Source: Aquabacterium sp. OR-4 (GTDB taxonomy: Bacteria; Pseudomonadota; Gammaproteobacteria; Burkholderiales; Burkholderiaceae_C). Taken from it: a stretch of 64,000 bases of DNA. The stretch lies in NCBI RefSeq assembly GCF_025290835.2, contig NZ_JAOCQD020000001.1, positions 2,046,001-2,110,000 on the forward strand, given 5' to 3'. The notes beneath the pieces are model-generated. The model searched no databases and was not told the origin of the DNA. It saw nothing but the letters and a program-made list of their open reading frames with translations. Of this stretch, positions 10,645 through 19,990 are shown in pieces (the first letter of the stretch is position 1; every line of letters begins with the position of its first letter). The translations under genes and the position numbers were made by a program.

Positions 10645-12087
10645 TCAGGCGTGGGCCGCCACCAGCGGGATCGGTGCCGCAACGGCCTGCCCGGTCTGCA
10701 CCGTCTTGATCACGTTCCAGAGCATGATGACCATGCCGCCGAGGTACAGCAGACCGCCGCCGACACGGATCACGTAGAACGGGTAGGTGGCCTTCACGCT
10801 CTCGACGAAGCTGTACACCAGCGTGCCGTCGGGGTTGACCGCGCGCCACATCAGGCCCTGCATCACCCCGGCGATCCACATCGCGGCGATGTACAGCACG
10901 ATGCCGATGGTGGCCACCCAAAAGTGCAGCTCGATGGCCTTGGTGCTGTACATCTGCTTCTTGCCGAACATGCGCGGAATCAGGTGGTACAACGAGCCGA
11001 TCGAGATCAGGCCCACCCAGCCCAGCGCACCCGAGTGCACGTGGCCCACCGTCCAGTCGGTGTAGTGGCTGAGCGCGTTGACGGTCTTGATCGACATCAT
11101 CGGCCCCTCGAAGGTGCTCATGCCGTAGAACGACAGGCTCACGATCAGGAACTTCAGGATCGGGTCGTCACGCAGCTTGTGCCAGGCACCCGAGAGGGTC
11201 ATGATGCCGTTGATCATGCCGCCCCAGCTGGGCGCCAGCAGCACCAGCGAGAAGATCATGCCGATCGACTGCGCCCAGTCGGGCAGCGCGGTGTAGTGCA
11301 GGTGGTGCGGGCCCGCCCACATGTAGGTGAAGATCAGCGCCCAGAAGTGCACGATCGACAGGCGGTAGCTGTACACCGGCCGGCCAGCCTGCTTGGGGAT
11401 GTAGTAGTACATCATCCCCAGGAAGCCCGCGGTCAGGAAGAAGCCCACCGCGTTGTGGCCGTACCACCACTGCACCATGGCGTCCTGCACGCCGGCGTAG
11501 GCGCTGTAGCTCTTGGTCAGGCTCACCGGCACGGCCGCCGAGTTGACGATGTGCAGCAGGGCCACGGCGATGATGAAGGCGCCGAAGAACCAGTTGGCCA
11601 CGTAGATGTGGCGCACCTTGCGCGTGCCCACGGTGCCGAAGAACACCACCGCATACGACACCCAGCACACCGCGATGGTGATGTCGATGGGCCATTCGAG
11701 CTCGGCGTACTCCTTGCCGCTGGTGAAGCCCAGCGGCAGCGTGATCACCGCGGCCACGATGACCAGGTTCCACAGTGCAAAGGTGAACCACGCCAGCGAG
11801 GGTAGGAACAGCCGGGTCTGGCAAGTGCGCTGCACCACGTGGTAGCTGGTGGCAAACAGCACGCAGCCACCGAACGCGAAGATCACCGCATTGGTGTGCA
11901 GCGGCCGCAGCCGCCCGTAACTGAGGTACGGGATGCCCATGTTGAGCTCGGGCCACGCGAGCTGGGCGGCGATGATCACGCCGACCAGCATGCCCACGAT
12001 GCCGTAGACCACGGAGACGAGTGCGAATGCCCGCACCACGCCGTCGCTGTAGACCGGTGCGGCTGTTGTTGTGGAGTTACTTGCCAT
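10645..12087 (-). CDS. ccoN: cbb3-type cytochrome c oxidase subunit I CcoN
   Basis: Catalytic subunit of the high-affinity terminal oxidase that reduces oxygen to water and pumps protons at low oxygen. It has 480 residues and about twelve membrane helices. Visible features include the haem/CuB region [20 protein letters not shown] and the His pair in AGPHHLHYT. The start is preceded by a strong GGAGG ribosome site. An FNR-box-like site lies about 83 bp upstream, inside the end of ccoS, at a distance that fits a class II FNR promoter. Confidence 0.97.
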   Translation of the reverse strand: MASNSTTTAAPVYSDGVVRAFALVSVVYGIVGMLVGVIIAAQLAWPELNMGIPYLSYGRLRPLHTNAVIFAFGGCVLFATSYHVVQRTCQTRLFLPSLAWFTFALWNLVIVAAVITLPLGFTSGKEYAELEWPIDITIAVCWVSYAVVFFGTVGTRKVRHIYVANWFFGAFIIAVALLHIVNSAAVPVSLTKSYSAYAGVQDAMVQWWYGHNAVGFFLTAGFLGMMYYYIPKQAGRPVYSYRLSIVHFWALIFTYMWAGPHHLHYTALPDWAQSIGMIFSLVLLAPSWGGMINGIMTLSGAWHKLRDDPILKFLIVSLSFYGMSTFEGPMMSIKTVNALSHYTDWTVGHVHSGALGWVGLISIGSLYHLIPRMFGKKQMYSTKAIELHFWVATIGIVLYIAAMWIAGVMQGLMWRAVNPDGTLVYSFVESVKATYPFYVIRVGGGLLYLGGMVIMLWNVIKTVQTGQAVAAPIPLVAAHA

Positions 12088-12106
12088 TGACTCCTCCTTC
12101 CAGGAT

Positions 12107-12322
12107 TCAAGAATGACCAGACTGACGATCAGGGGATTGTTCGGGCTGACCCCTAGACGGCAATTGATCCGTGTCAACCGCCTCAGGATCGTTGGCCAGG
12201 ATGCGCTCGCCTTCGCGCTCGAGATCGTCGAATTGCCCGCGGTGCACGGCCCAGCCGAACATCGCGATGATGGCCAGCACCAGCACGGCCGACAGCGGAA
12301 TCAGCAGGTAGAGGATGTCCAT
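12107..12322 (-). CDS. ccoS: cbb3 oxidase maturation protein CcoS
   Basis: A 71-residue protein with one N-terminal helix ([20 protein letters not shown]) and the family signature [21 protein letters not shown]. It is needed for cofactor insertion into cbb3 oxidase in other proteobacteria. It lies 17 bp after ccoI and 19 bp before ccoN. Its last third (residues about 48-53) encodes the FNR-box-like site that probably drives ccoN, so protein and promoter share sequence. Confidence 0.95.
   Translation of the reverse strand: MDILYLLIPLSAVLVLAIIAMFGWAVHRGQFDDLEREGERILANDPEAVDTDQLPSRGQPEQSPDRQSGHS
12164..12177 (-). promoter_or_regulatory. FNR-box-like site driving ccoN, inside ccoS
   Basis: TTGATCCGTGTCAA matches TTGAT-N4-ATCAA at nine of ten defined bases. 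Its centre (12170.5) is about 42 bp from a predicted transcript start near 12129. A -10-like ACAATC lies at about 12135-12140 on the minus strand, the geometry of FNR-activated class II promoters. Confidence 0.7.
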
Positions 12323-12339
12323 CGCCGCAGCGGCCCGTT

Positions 12340-14814
12340 TCAGCGCGCCAGGCGCAGGGCGTTGGCGATCACCAGCAGCGAGCTCAGCGCCATGCCCAGG
12401 CCGGCGGCCCAGGGTGGCAGCCAGCCGGCCAGCGCCAACGGAATGCAGGTCAGGTTGTAGGCCACGGCCCACAGGATGTTCTGGCGCACCACGGCCAGCG
12501 TGCGCCGGGCCAGGCGCCGGGCCAGCGCCACATCGGCCAGCCGGCCCGAGGCCACCACCGCATCGGCCTGGGCCCGCGCCACCAGTGCGCCCTGCCCCAT
12601 CGCAAACGAGACATCGGCGCGCGCCAGCACCGGCGCATCGTTGATGCCGTCACCGATCATCGCCACCGTCAGGCCCTGGGCCTGGGCACGCGCCACCTCG
12701 GCCAGTTTGGCCTCGGGCGTGGCGCCGCCGATCACGGCGTCCACCGCCAGCCGCTCGGCCATGCGCCGGGCGCGCGCCGGCTGATCGCCCGACAGCAGCA
12801 CCACGGCCACGCCGTCGGCGCGCAGCGCGGCCACGGCCTGGACGGCATCGGCGCGCAGCGCCTCATCGAAGCCAAACACCGCCAGCACATGGCCACCATG
12901 GCCGAAGCACACCTCGGCGCCCTGCACCGCATCGGTCTGGGCCGCGGCCTGGGCGGCTTCGATCGCGTGCCCAGCCGGTGCTGCGCGAACCGCTGCAGCG
13001 TCAGCCGCAACGAACTGGCGCGAGCCCAGGCGCCAGCAGCGCCCCTGCGCGTCCAGCGCCTGCAAGCCCTGGCCCGGCAGCTCCTGCACCGCCTGCCAGG
13101 CCGTGGCCACCGGCGCGGCCGGTGCGGCCGCCGTGGCCGCCACCAGGGCCCGCGACAGCGGGTGCGCCGACCAGCCGGCCAGCGCCGCGGCACGCGCCTG
13201 CAGGCTGGCTGCATCGGCGTTGTCTGCGGCATTGGCGGCATTGGCGGCATCGGCGGCATCGGCGGCCCGGGCCACGCCCGGCTGCTGCGGCACGGCTTCG
13301 AGGTGCACCGACTGCAGCTGCAGCTCGGCCTCGGTGACCGTGCCGGTCTTGTCCATGTACAGGCGGCTCACGCGGGTCAGCGCCTCCAGCGCGTCCAGGC
13401 GCTGCAGCAGCAGGCCGCGCCGGGCCAGGGCGCTGGCGGCCGACAGCATGGCCGCCGGCGCGGCCAGGCTCAGCGCACAGGGGCAGGTGACGATCAGCAC
13501 CGACACCGCCACCCACACCGCGCGCGACGGATCGATCACGCTCCACACCGCGGCCGCGCCGGCCGCCAGCACCAGCACCAGCCACAGGAATGGCCCGGCC
13601 CAGCGGTCGGCCGCACGCGCCAGGGCCGGGCGCTGGCTCATGGCATCGCGCATCAGCGCCACGATGCCGGCCAGCCGGGTGTCTTCGCCCACACCCAGCA
13701 GGCGCACGCGCACCGGTGCGCCCAGGTTCAGGCTGCCGGCCACCACGGCGGCGCCGCAGGGCTTGGGCACCGGCACGCTTTCGCCGGTGAGCAGCGACTC
13801 GTCGGCGCGGGTGTCGCCTTCCAGCACCAGGCCGTCGCCCGGAAAGGCCTGGCCCACCGGCACCCGCACCTCGTCGCCCACCGCCAGGCGCTGCACGCTC
13901 ACGGTCTCAGACTGGCCGTCGGCGCGCAGGCGCTCGGCGGTTTCGGGCATGCCCTGCAGCGCGGCCTCGAGCACCTGGGCCACGCGGTGGCGGGCGCGGG
14001 TTTCAAGCAGGCGGCCGCCAAGCAGGAAGCTGACGAACATGGTCAGCGAATCGAAGTACACCTCGTGCCCGAAGATGCCCTGCGGGTCGAAGGTGGCGCC
14101 GGTGCTGGCAACGAAGGTGACCGCCAGGCCCAGCGACACCGGCACATCCATGCCGATGCGCCGTGCCCGCAGGCTGCGCCAGGCCCCCTGAAAAAACGGC
14201 CCGGCCGCAAACACCAGCACCGGCAGGCTGAGCAGCCAGCTGCCCCAGTTGAGCAGCTGGCGCAGGTCGGGCGCCAGGTCATCGCCCTGGGCCACATAGC
14301 TGGGCGTGGCCATCATCATCACCTGCATGGCGCAGAAGGCGGCCACGAACAGCCGCCAGATGGCCTGCCGGTGCTCCTGGGTGCGCTGCTCGCGTGCGGC
14401 CAGCGCGGCATCGGGCGCGGCGTCGTAGCCCGCGGCGCGGATGGCCCGCACGATGGCCGCCACGCTGGTGCGGCCGGGCACCCAGCGCACCCGCGCACGC
14501 TCGCCGGCGGCGCTGACGCTGGCCTCGAGCACGCCGTCAACGCCGGCCAGCGCCTGTTCGATCAGGGCGGCGCAGGCCGCGCAGTGCATGCCGGTGATGC
14601 GCAGCGCCGATTCGGCCTGCGCCTGGCCATCGGCCGCGGCCAGGTAGCGCGTGAAGCGCCGCTGCTCGACCGGATCGTCGAGCACCGCCAAGCCGTCGTC
14701 GGCCGCGCGGCCGGCTGCGCAGGCCCTGGCGGCACCGCTGTGGCCCGGCCCTTCCGGCACGCGCCGCGGCACCGGATCGGACGGCAGGGCGGCAGCGGTG
14801 GGCGGATGGGTCAT
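12340..14814 (-). CDS. ccoI: Copper-translocating P-type ATPase CcoI/CtpA type
   Basis: Inner-membrane ATPase that exports copper for insertion into the cbb3 oxidase (824 residues). In order: a heavy-metal-binding domain with GMHCAACAALIE, membrane helices, the actuator motif TGES, the ion-channel motif TCPCALSLA (CPC), the phosphorylation site DKTGT, and the hinge GDGINDAPVLARADV. Its position before ccoS-ccoN fits CcoI rather than a detoxifying CopA. The nucleotide-binding domain carries a low-complexity Ala/Asp/Asn insert encoded by 9-bp repeats (13226-13266), absent from typical homologues as far as can be judged. Confidence 0.95.
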   Translation of the reverse strand: MTHPPTAAALPSDPVPRRVPEGPGHSGAARACAAGRAADDGLAVLDDPVEQRRFTRYLAAADGQAQAESALRITGMHCAACAALIEQALAGVDGVLEASVSAAGERARVRWVPGRTSVAAIVRAIRAAGYDAAPDAALAAREQRTQEHRQAIWRLFVAAFCAMQVMMMATPSYVAQGDDLAPDLRQLLNWGSWLLSLPVLVFAAGPFFQGAWRSLRARRIGMDVPVSLGLAVTFVASTGATFDPQGIFGHEVYFDSLTMFVSFLLGGRLLETRARHRVAQVLEAALQGMPETAERLRADGQSETVSVQRLAVGDEVRVPVGQAFPGDGLVLEGDTRADESLLTGESVPVPKPCGAAVVAGSLNLGAPVRVRLLGVGEDTRLAGIVALMRDAMSQRPALARAADRWAGPFLWLVLVLAAGAAAVWSVIDPSRAVWVAVSVLIVTCPCALSLAAPAAMLSAASALARRGLLLQRLDALEALTRVSRLYMDKTGTVTEAELQLQSVHLEAVPQQPGVARAADAADAANAANAADNADAASLQARAAALAGWSAHPLSRALVAATAAAPAAPVATAWQAVQELPGQGLQALDAQGRCWRLGSRQFVAADAAAVRAAPAGHAIEAAQAAAQTDAVQGAEVCFGHGGHVLAVFGFDEALRADAVQAVAALRADGVAVVLLSGDQPARARRMAERLAVDAVIGGATPEAKLAEVARAQAQGLTVAMIGDGINDAPVLARADVSFAMGQGALVARAQADAVVASGRLADVALARRLARRTLAVVRQNILWAVAYNLTCIPLALAGWLPPWAAGLGMALSSLLVIANALRLAR
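13226..13266. repeat. 9-bp tandem repeat inside ccoI
   Basis: The unit GCGGCATTG/GCGGCATCG occurs four times in a row plus a further GCGGC. It encodes an Ala/Asp/Asn-rich stretch on the minus strand. The unit is a multiple of three, so copy-number change would not shift the frame. Confidence 0.85.
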
Positions 14815-14915
14815 GGTGAAATGGCGCCGCGCCAGCAGGCTGGCCGGCCACAGAAAGCGACCGGCGGGCCCTTTGGCGCGTGACGCTAATCTAGTGGTTC
14901 CCCCGAGGTTCGTTC

Positions 14916-15383
14916 ATGATCTATGTCAAGACAGGCGTCTGGGGCCCGGCACTGCTGGCCTGGCTGACCGCCTGTGCCGCGGCCCTGGCCCAGCCGGCAC
15001 CGCAGCGCCTGCAGGCGGTGCCGCTGAGTGCCGGCATGCATGCCATCCGCGCCGAGGTGGCGCTGACCAACGAGCAGCGCCAGATGGGCCTGATGTACCG
15101 CCGCGACCTGGCGCAGCACGAGGGCATGCTGTTCGTCTTCGAGGCGGCGGCGCCGCAGTGCTTCTGGATGCGCAACACGCCCACGCCGCTGACCATCGCC
15201 TTTCTGGCCGACGACGGCACCATCGTCAACCTGGCCGACATGAAGCCCTTCGACGAGAACTCGCACTGCTCGGCCAAGCCGGTGCGCTATGTGCTGGAGA
15301 TGAACCAGGGCTGGTTTGCCAAGCGCGGCATCCAGGCCGGCTTCAAGCTGGGTGGCGCGCCGTTTCAGGGCGGCGCGCGCTAG
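14916..15383 (+). CDS. Exported DUF192 family protein
   Basis: A 155-residue protein with an N-terminal signal peptide (about 25 residues, ending ALAQPA). The DUF192 fold follows, with the signatures TNEQRQMGLMYRR, GMLFVF and CFWMRNTPTPLTIAFL. The family is small, secreted or periplasmic, and its function is not settled. The gene stands alone between the divergent ccoI and the convergent histidine kinase gene. Confidence 0.88.
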   Translation: MIYVKTGVWGPALLAWLTACAAALAQPAPQRLQAVPLSAGMHAIRAEVALTNEQRQMGLMYRRDLAQHEGMLFVFEAAAPQCFWMRNTPTPLTIAFLADDGTIVNLADMKPFDENSHCSAKPVRYVLEMNQGWFAKRGIQAGFKLGGAPFQGGAR

Positions 15384-15430
15384 GCAGGCCGCCAGCGCGC
15401 CCGCCGTGGGCGCACCCGCTTCAGCCTGAT

Positions 15431-16894
15431 TCAGCCCTGCAGGCGGATCGTCAGGCGCATGCCGGCCACCTGCGGCCGGCTGGCGGCCTCGAGCGTGCCG
15501 CCCAGGCGGGTGACGATCTCGCGCGCGATGGCCAGGCCCAGGCCGGTGCCGCCGTCGTTGCGCAGGTCGGCCCGCTCGCCGCGCCAGAAGGGCTCGAACA
15601 GCCGCGGCAGCTGGTCGGGCGGCACGCCCGGGCCGTCGTCCTCGACGATCACCTCGGCGCCGCCGCCCTGCACCACGGTGCCGGCGCGCACCCGCACCAC
15701 GATGTGCTGGCCGCCATAACGCAGCGCGTTGTCGAGCAGGTTCACCAGCACCTCGCCCAGCCACAGCGGGTGCATGCGCGCCACCACGCTGGACGGCTCG
15801 GCCTGGCCCGGCGCGGCCAGCACCTCGAGCGCAATCTGCCGCTCGGCGGCCAGCGCGCGCAGCACCAGCGGCTCGCAGGCCTCGCGCACGGTGGGCAGGA
15901 TGTCGTGGCTGACCAGGTCGGCATCGATGGTCAGCGTGGACTCGGCCCGCGCCAGGCTCAGCAGCTGGCCGATCAGGCGCGCCATGCGGTCGCTGCTGCC
16001 GCGCAGCTGCTGCAGGATCGGCCGCCAGCCGGCATCGGCCGCGGGCAGCGGCAGCGCCGCCATCTCCTGCTCCAGCGCCTGCAGCAGCACGCGCATGCCC
16101 GAGACCGGCGTGCGCAGCTGGTGCGCAGCGTCGGCAATGAAGCGCCGCTGCACCGCCACCGACTGCTGCACATCGTCCAGCAGGCGGTTGATGCGCTCGA
16201 TCAGCGGCACCGCCTCGGCCGGCACGCGCATCAGCGACAGCGGCTGCCAGTCCTGCGGACCGCGGGCGCTGACCTCGGCGGCCACATCGCGCAGCGGCTG
16301 CAGGCCGCGGCGGATGCCCCAGCCCAGCAGACCGAAGGTGAGCGAGCCCATCGCCGCGGCCGGCAGCAGCATGCTGATCTGCAGCTCGCGCACGGTCTCG
16401 GCCCGGCGCTGCGTGGTCTCGACGACGATCACCGTGACCATGCGGTCGAGCATCGGCGACATGATCGAGAACACCGCGCCGCGCACCGCGTGGCCCTGCA
16501 TCTCGTCGTCAAACAGCAGGGGCTGGCCACGCGCCTCGCGCCGCATCGGCGCATGCGGCACCGGCACCTCGGCGCTGCCGGCCAGGGCGTTGCCGTCCAG
16601 GTCAACCAGCGCAAAGGCATTGCGGTCGGCCTGGTCCCAGGTGATCAGCTCCATGGCCTGGCGGGTCAGGTCGAGCAGCGGGCCGCGCTCGCTCCACACC
16701 ACGCGCGAGGCCAGCGCGCTCACCTCGTCCTGCAGGCCGCGGTCGAACGCGCGGTTGGTGGCGGTGCGCGCCAGCCACAGCGCGCCCACCACGGCCACCG
16801 CCAGGCCCAGGCCCCACACCCAGACCAGCGGCTGCAGCAGCTGCCGGCGCAGGCTGGGGCCGTGGCGGCGCGGATTGGCAGTGTGCCCAGTCAC
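15431..16894 (-). CDS. Two-component sensor histidine kinase (TctE/QseC-like)
   Basis: A 487-residue inner-membrane kinase. Two membrane helices (about residues 22-43 and 180-200) bracket a ~135-residue periplasmic sensor of the 2CSK_N type. A HAMP-like region and the H box FIADAAHQLRTPVSG follow, and then N, G1 and G2 boxes (LDNALRYGG, DDGPGVP, GGTGLGLAI). TctE-type kinases often sense carboxylates, but no transporter gene lies nearby and the signal is unknown. It is downstream of, and on the same strand as, the response regulator gene, separated by 126 bp of GC-rich repeat-like sequence (CAGCCCCT units). Confidence 0.93.
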   Translation of the reverse strand: MTGHTANPRRHGPSLRRQLLQPLVWVWGLGLAVAVVGALWLARTATNRAFDRGLQDEVSALASRVVWSERGPLLDLTRQAMELITWDQADRNAFALVDLDGNALAGSAEVPVPHAPMRREARGQPLLFDDEMQGHAVRGAVFSIMSPMLDRMVTVIVVETTQRRAETVRELQISMLLPAAAMGSLTFGLLGWGIRRGLQPLRDVAAEVSARGPQDWQPLSLMRVPAEAVPLIERINRLLDDVQQSVAVQRRFIADAAHQLRTPVSGMRVLLQALEQEMAALPLPAADAGWRPILQQLRGSSDRMARLIGQLLSLARAESTLTIDADLVSHDILPTVREACEPLVLRALAAERQIALEVLAAPGQAEPSSVVARMHPLWLGEVLVNLLDNALRYGGQHIVVRVRAGTVVQGGGAEVIVEDDGPGVPPDQLPRLFEPFWRGERADLRNDGGTGLGLAIAREIVTRLGGTLEAASRPQVAGMRLTIRLQG

Positions 16895-17020
16895 CGGAAT
16901 TTCAGCCCCTCAGCCCCTCAGCCCCGCCGGGCCGCCCCGAGGGGCTGAGCGCCGCAGGGGCGCGCGGCGGCCTCGTGCGAAGCCGCGGGGGCCGCAGCGC
17001 AGCGACATGGCGGCGCCATC

Positions 17021-17731
17021 TCAGCCCGGTGGCGCGGCGGCACTGGCCGCGTCGCCGTCGTCGGCTTCGGCCAGCTCCATCACGTAGCCGAAGCCGCGCA
17101 CGGTCTTGATCACCACGCCCAGCTCGCCGAAGCGCTTGCGCAGGCGGTGCACATACACCTCGACCGAGTTCTCGCTGAAGTCCGACTCCCAGCTTGACAA
17201 GGCCTGCACGATGCTGTCCTTGGGCACCACGCGGCCGGCGCGCTGCATCAGCAGCTGGGTCAGCGCCAGTTCGCGCGGGCTCAGGTGCACGCGCTCGCCG
17301 CGGCAGGTGAGCTCGCGGTGGGCCAGGTCCAGCCGCAAGGGGCCGACCACCAGGCTCTCGTGCAGGCGCCCGTCGGCGCGGCGCTTGAGGGCGCGCAGGC
17401 GCGCCACCAGCTCGGGCAGGTCGAAGGGCTTGGTCAGGTAGTCGTCGGCGCCGGCGTCCAGGCCCTGCACGCGGTCGCCCAGTTCATCGCGGGCGGTCAG
17501 CAGCAGCACCGGCAGACTGGCACCGCGCGCGCGCCAGTGGCGCAGCACCTCCATGCCATCGCGCCGCGGCAGGCCGAGGTCGAGCACCGCGGCGTCGTAG
17601 GGTGCCTCCAGGCCCGCGGCCAGCGCCTGCTGGCCATCGCTGAGCATGTCCACGCGCCAGCCCTCACGCTCGAAGGCCCGGCTGATGCCCAGGCTGAGCG
17701 CCGCATCGTCTTCGACCAGCAAGATCCTCAT
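17021..17731 (-). CDS. OmpR/PhoB-family response regulator
   Basis: A 236-residue DNA-binding partner of the adjacent kinase. The receiver domain begins MRILLVEDDAALSLG with the acidic pair, carries the phospho-acceptor Asp in AVLDLGLPRRDG, and has Lys in the TKPF motif. The C-terminal winged helix contains LSPRELALTQLLM and VEVYVHRLRKRFG, with VKTVRGFGYVM at the end. The start ATG is chosen at the conserved family start; an upstream in-frame extension is a hairpin region. The target genes are unknown. Confidence 0.95.
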   Translation of the reverse strand: MRILLVEDDAALSLGISRAFEREGWRVDMLSDGQQALAAGLEAPYDAAVLDLGLPRRDGMEVLRHWRARGASLPVLLLTARDELGDRVQGLDAGADDYLTKPFDLPELVARLRALKRRADGRLHESLVVGPLRLDLAHRELTCRGERVHLSPRELALTQLLMQRAGRVVPKDSIVQALSSWESDFSENSVEVYVHRLRKRFGELGVVIKTVRGFGYVMELAEADDGDAASAAAPPG

Positions 17732-17764
17732 AGTGCCGCGATGGTAGCGCCGCCCGCAAGCAGC

Positions 17765-17796
17765 AAGGGCCGCACCGGCATGGCCGGGCGGCCCTT
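17765..17796 (-). terminator. Hairpin downstream of sodB, possible terminator
   Basis: A 9-bp stem AAGGGCCGC/GCGGCCCTT with a 14-nt loop lies between the end of sodB and the start of the response regulator gene. The following T tract on the minus strand is interrupted, so termination is only likely. Confidence 0.45.
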
Positions 17797-17869
17797 GCAT
17801 TCAAGTCACGGTGCCCGCCGACCGCGGGCCTTCACCCAGCGGCCGCAGCGCGGCCGCTTCGGGGCGGGA

Positions 17870-18448
17870 TCAGAAATTCGCTTCGGCGAACGACCAGTTC
17901 ACCAGGCTGTTGAGGAAGGTCTCGACGAACTTCGGGCGCGCGTTGCGGTAGTCCACGTAGTAGGCGTGCTCCCACACGTCGATGGTCAGCAGCGGCTTGT
18001 CGGCGCCGGTCAGCGGCGTGGCGGCATTGCTGGTGTTGACGATGTCCACCGAGCCGTCGGGCTTCTTCACCAGCCAGGTCCAGCCCGAGCCGAAGTTGCC
18101 CACCGCGCTCTTGGTGAAGGCTTCCTTGAAGGCGGTGTAGCTGCCCCACTTGGCATTGATGGCCGCTGCCAGGGCGCCCGAGGGCTCGCCGCCGCCGGCC
18201 GGCTTCAGACAGTTCCAGAAGAAGGTGTGGTTCCACACCTGGGCGGCGTTGTTGAAGATCGGGCCGCTGCTCTTCTTGACCACTTCCTCGATCGACAGGC
18301 CGGCGAACTCGGTGCCGCCCACCAGGTTGTTCAGGTTGGTGACGTAGGCCTGGTGGTGCTTGCCGTGGTGGTATTCAAAGGTCTCGGCCGACATGTGCGG
18401 CGCCAGGGCGTCGGGGGCGTACGGCAGGGCCGGGAGGGTGAAGTTCAT
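17870..18448 (-). CDS. sodB: Superoxide dismutase, iron type
   Basis: A 192-residue cytoplasmic enzyme that converts superoxide to peroxide and oxygen. The four metal ligands are recognisable: His27 (in [12 protein letters not shown]), His in WNHTFFW, and Asp and His in [11 protein letters not shown]. The Gln-free [11 protein letters not shown] and GGGEPSG segments and the overall length fit the Fe-type SodB of Burkholderiales rather than the Mn type; metal choice from sequence is reasonable but not certain. The ribosome site is AAGGACT upstream of MNFTLPAL. Confidence 0.95.
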   Translation of the reverse strand: MNFTLPALPYAPDALAPHMSAETFEYHHGKHHQAYVTNLNNLVGGTEFAGLSIEEVVKKSSGPIFNNAAQVWNHTFFWNCLKPAGGGEPSGALAAAINAKWGSYTAFKEAFTKSAVGNFGSGWTWLVKKPDGSVDIVNTSNAATPLTGADKPLLTIDVWEHAYYVDYRNARPKFVETFLNSLVNWSFAEANF

Positions 18449-18556
18449 GGCAGGAGTCCTTGCGTCTGTACGGCGCGGGATGCGCCGGGGTTGAACGGGA
18501 GCGGATGCTGCGCACGATTGTAGGCAGCGCCCACCAAACCTGCTCGCGCCCTCGGT

Positions 18557-19990
18557 TTAGCGCTTGCGCCGGCCGGGGCGCGCGGCGCGGCCGCTGCTGC
18601 CGTCGTCGGGCGAGGCGGCCGGGCCCACAGCCGGTCCAGCCGCCGGCCCAGCCGCCGCCGCGCCGGCATCGGCCGGCCCCAGCGTCACGCCCAGCACGGC
18701 CACCTCGGCACGGCCATCGGCCCATTGCGCAGCCAGCTGCACACCGGGCGTCAGGCCGGCGGCCAGGGTCACCGGCCGGCCGGCGCCGTCGGTCAGCCAG
18801 GCGTAGCCGCGCGACAGCACCTGGTGCGGATCGACCGCTGCCAGGCGCAGCGCCAGCCGTGCCAGCTGCTCACCGTGGCGGTGCTGCTGGGCCTGTGTGG
18901 CCTGGGCCAGGCGGGGCGACAGCTGCGCCAGCGTGCGCCGGGCACGCTCGAGCCCCAGCGCCAGGGCGGCGCCACGCCGCTGCGCCAGGGCATCGAGCCG
19001 CGCACCCTGCCGCGCCAGCAGGCGCGCCGGCCGGCCCATCTGCAGCGCCAGCCGGTCCAGGCGCTGGGCCTGGGTGTCGAGCCGGCGGTGCGCGGCGCGC
19101 TGCAGGCGCTGCTGCAAGGCCTGCAGGCGCTGCAGTTCGTCGGCACGCACCGGCGTGGCCAGCTCGGCCGCCGCGGTGGGCGTGGGCGCACGCAGATCGG
19201 CCGCCAGCTCGGCCAGCGTGGTGTCGGTCTCGTGGCCCACGCCGCACACCACCGGCAGCGGGCTGGCGGCGATGGCGCGCACCACGGCCTCGTCGTTGAA
19301 GGCCCACAGGTCTTCCAGCGAGCCGCCGCCGCGGCACACGATCAGCGCATCGACCTCGGCGCGCTGGCCGGCCAGCGCGATGGCGCGGGCCAGCTGCGCC
19401 GGGGCCTCGGGCCCTTGCACCAGGCTGGGGTAGACGATCACCCGCAGCTGCGGCGCGCGGCGGGCGATGGCGGTGAGCACGTCGTGCAGCGCCGCCGCCC
19501 CCAGCGAGGTGACCACACCCAGCGTGCGCGGATAGGGCGGCAAGGGCCGCTTGCGCGCGGCATCAAACAGCCCGGCCGCCTCGAGCCGGCCTTTGAGCTT
19601 CAGGAACAGCTCGTACAGCGAGCCGGCGCCCAGGCGCTGCAGCGACTCGACCACGCACTGCAGCTCGCCGCGCGGCTCGTACACCGTGATGCGGCCGCGC
19701 AACTCGACCTGCTGGCCGTCGGCTGGCGAAAAATCCAGCAGGCCGGCGGCCCGGCGAAACATCGCACAGCGCAGCGCGGCCGCGTTGCCCTCGCTGTCCT
19801 TGAGCGTGAAGTAGCAATGGCCGCTGGCCGCGCGGGTAAAGCCCGACAGCTCGCCACGCACCGCCACGGCACCCAGACGGGCCTGCAGCGCATCCGACAC
19901 CGCCAGCAGCAGCGCGCCAACGCTCCAGGCACGGGGGCCGCCGCCGCCCAGCGCGGCCATCAGCAGCGCTCCCGGGCTGCGGCAAACCAT
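18557..19990 (-). CDS. xseA: Exodeoxyribonuclease VII large subunit
   Basis: Catalytic subunit of the single-strand-specific exonuclease that degrades DNA to oligonucleotides during repair. An N-terminal OB-fold (VAVRGELSGFTRAASGHCYFTLKD, about residues 43-66) is followed by the nuclease core with GVVTSLGAAALHDV, CRGGGSLEDLWAFNDE and GVGHETDTTLAE. A long coiled-coil region rich in Gln, Arg and Ala binds XseB in other species. The last ~35 residues are a low-complexity Gly/Pro/Ala tail. Start choice is uncertain: ATG at 19990 or the in-frame ATG at 19960, the latter closer to family starts. Confidence 0.93.
   Translation of the reverse strand: MVCRSPGALLMAALGGGGPRAWSVGALLLAVSDALQARLGAVAVRGELSGFTRAASGHCYFTLKDSEGNAAALRCAMFRRAAGLLDFSPADGQQVELRGRITVYEPRGELQCVVESLQRLGAGSLYELFLKLKGRLEAAGLFDAARKRPLPPYPRTLGVVTSLGAAALHDVLTAIARRAPQLRVIVYPSLVQGPEAPAQLARAIALAGQRAEVDALIVCRGGGSLEDLWAFNDEAVVRAIAASPLPVVCGVGHETDTTLAELAADLRAPTPTAAAELATPVRADELQRLQALQQRLQRAAHRRLDTQAQRLDRLALQMGRPARLLARQGARLDALAQRRGAALALGLERARRTLAQLSPRLAQATQAQQHRHGEQLARLALRLAAVDPHQVLSRGYAWLTDGAGRPVTLAAGLTPGVQLAAQWADGRAEVAVLGVTLGPADAGAAAAGPAAGPAVGPAASPDDGSSGRAARPGRRKR

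Noticed and set aside
16895..17020. Repeated CAGCCCCT units and GC hairpin between response regulator and kinase genes as a mobile repeat
   Set aside because: Only three short units. Such GC-rich direct repeats are expected by chance in this base composition.
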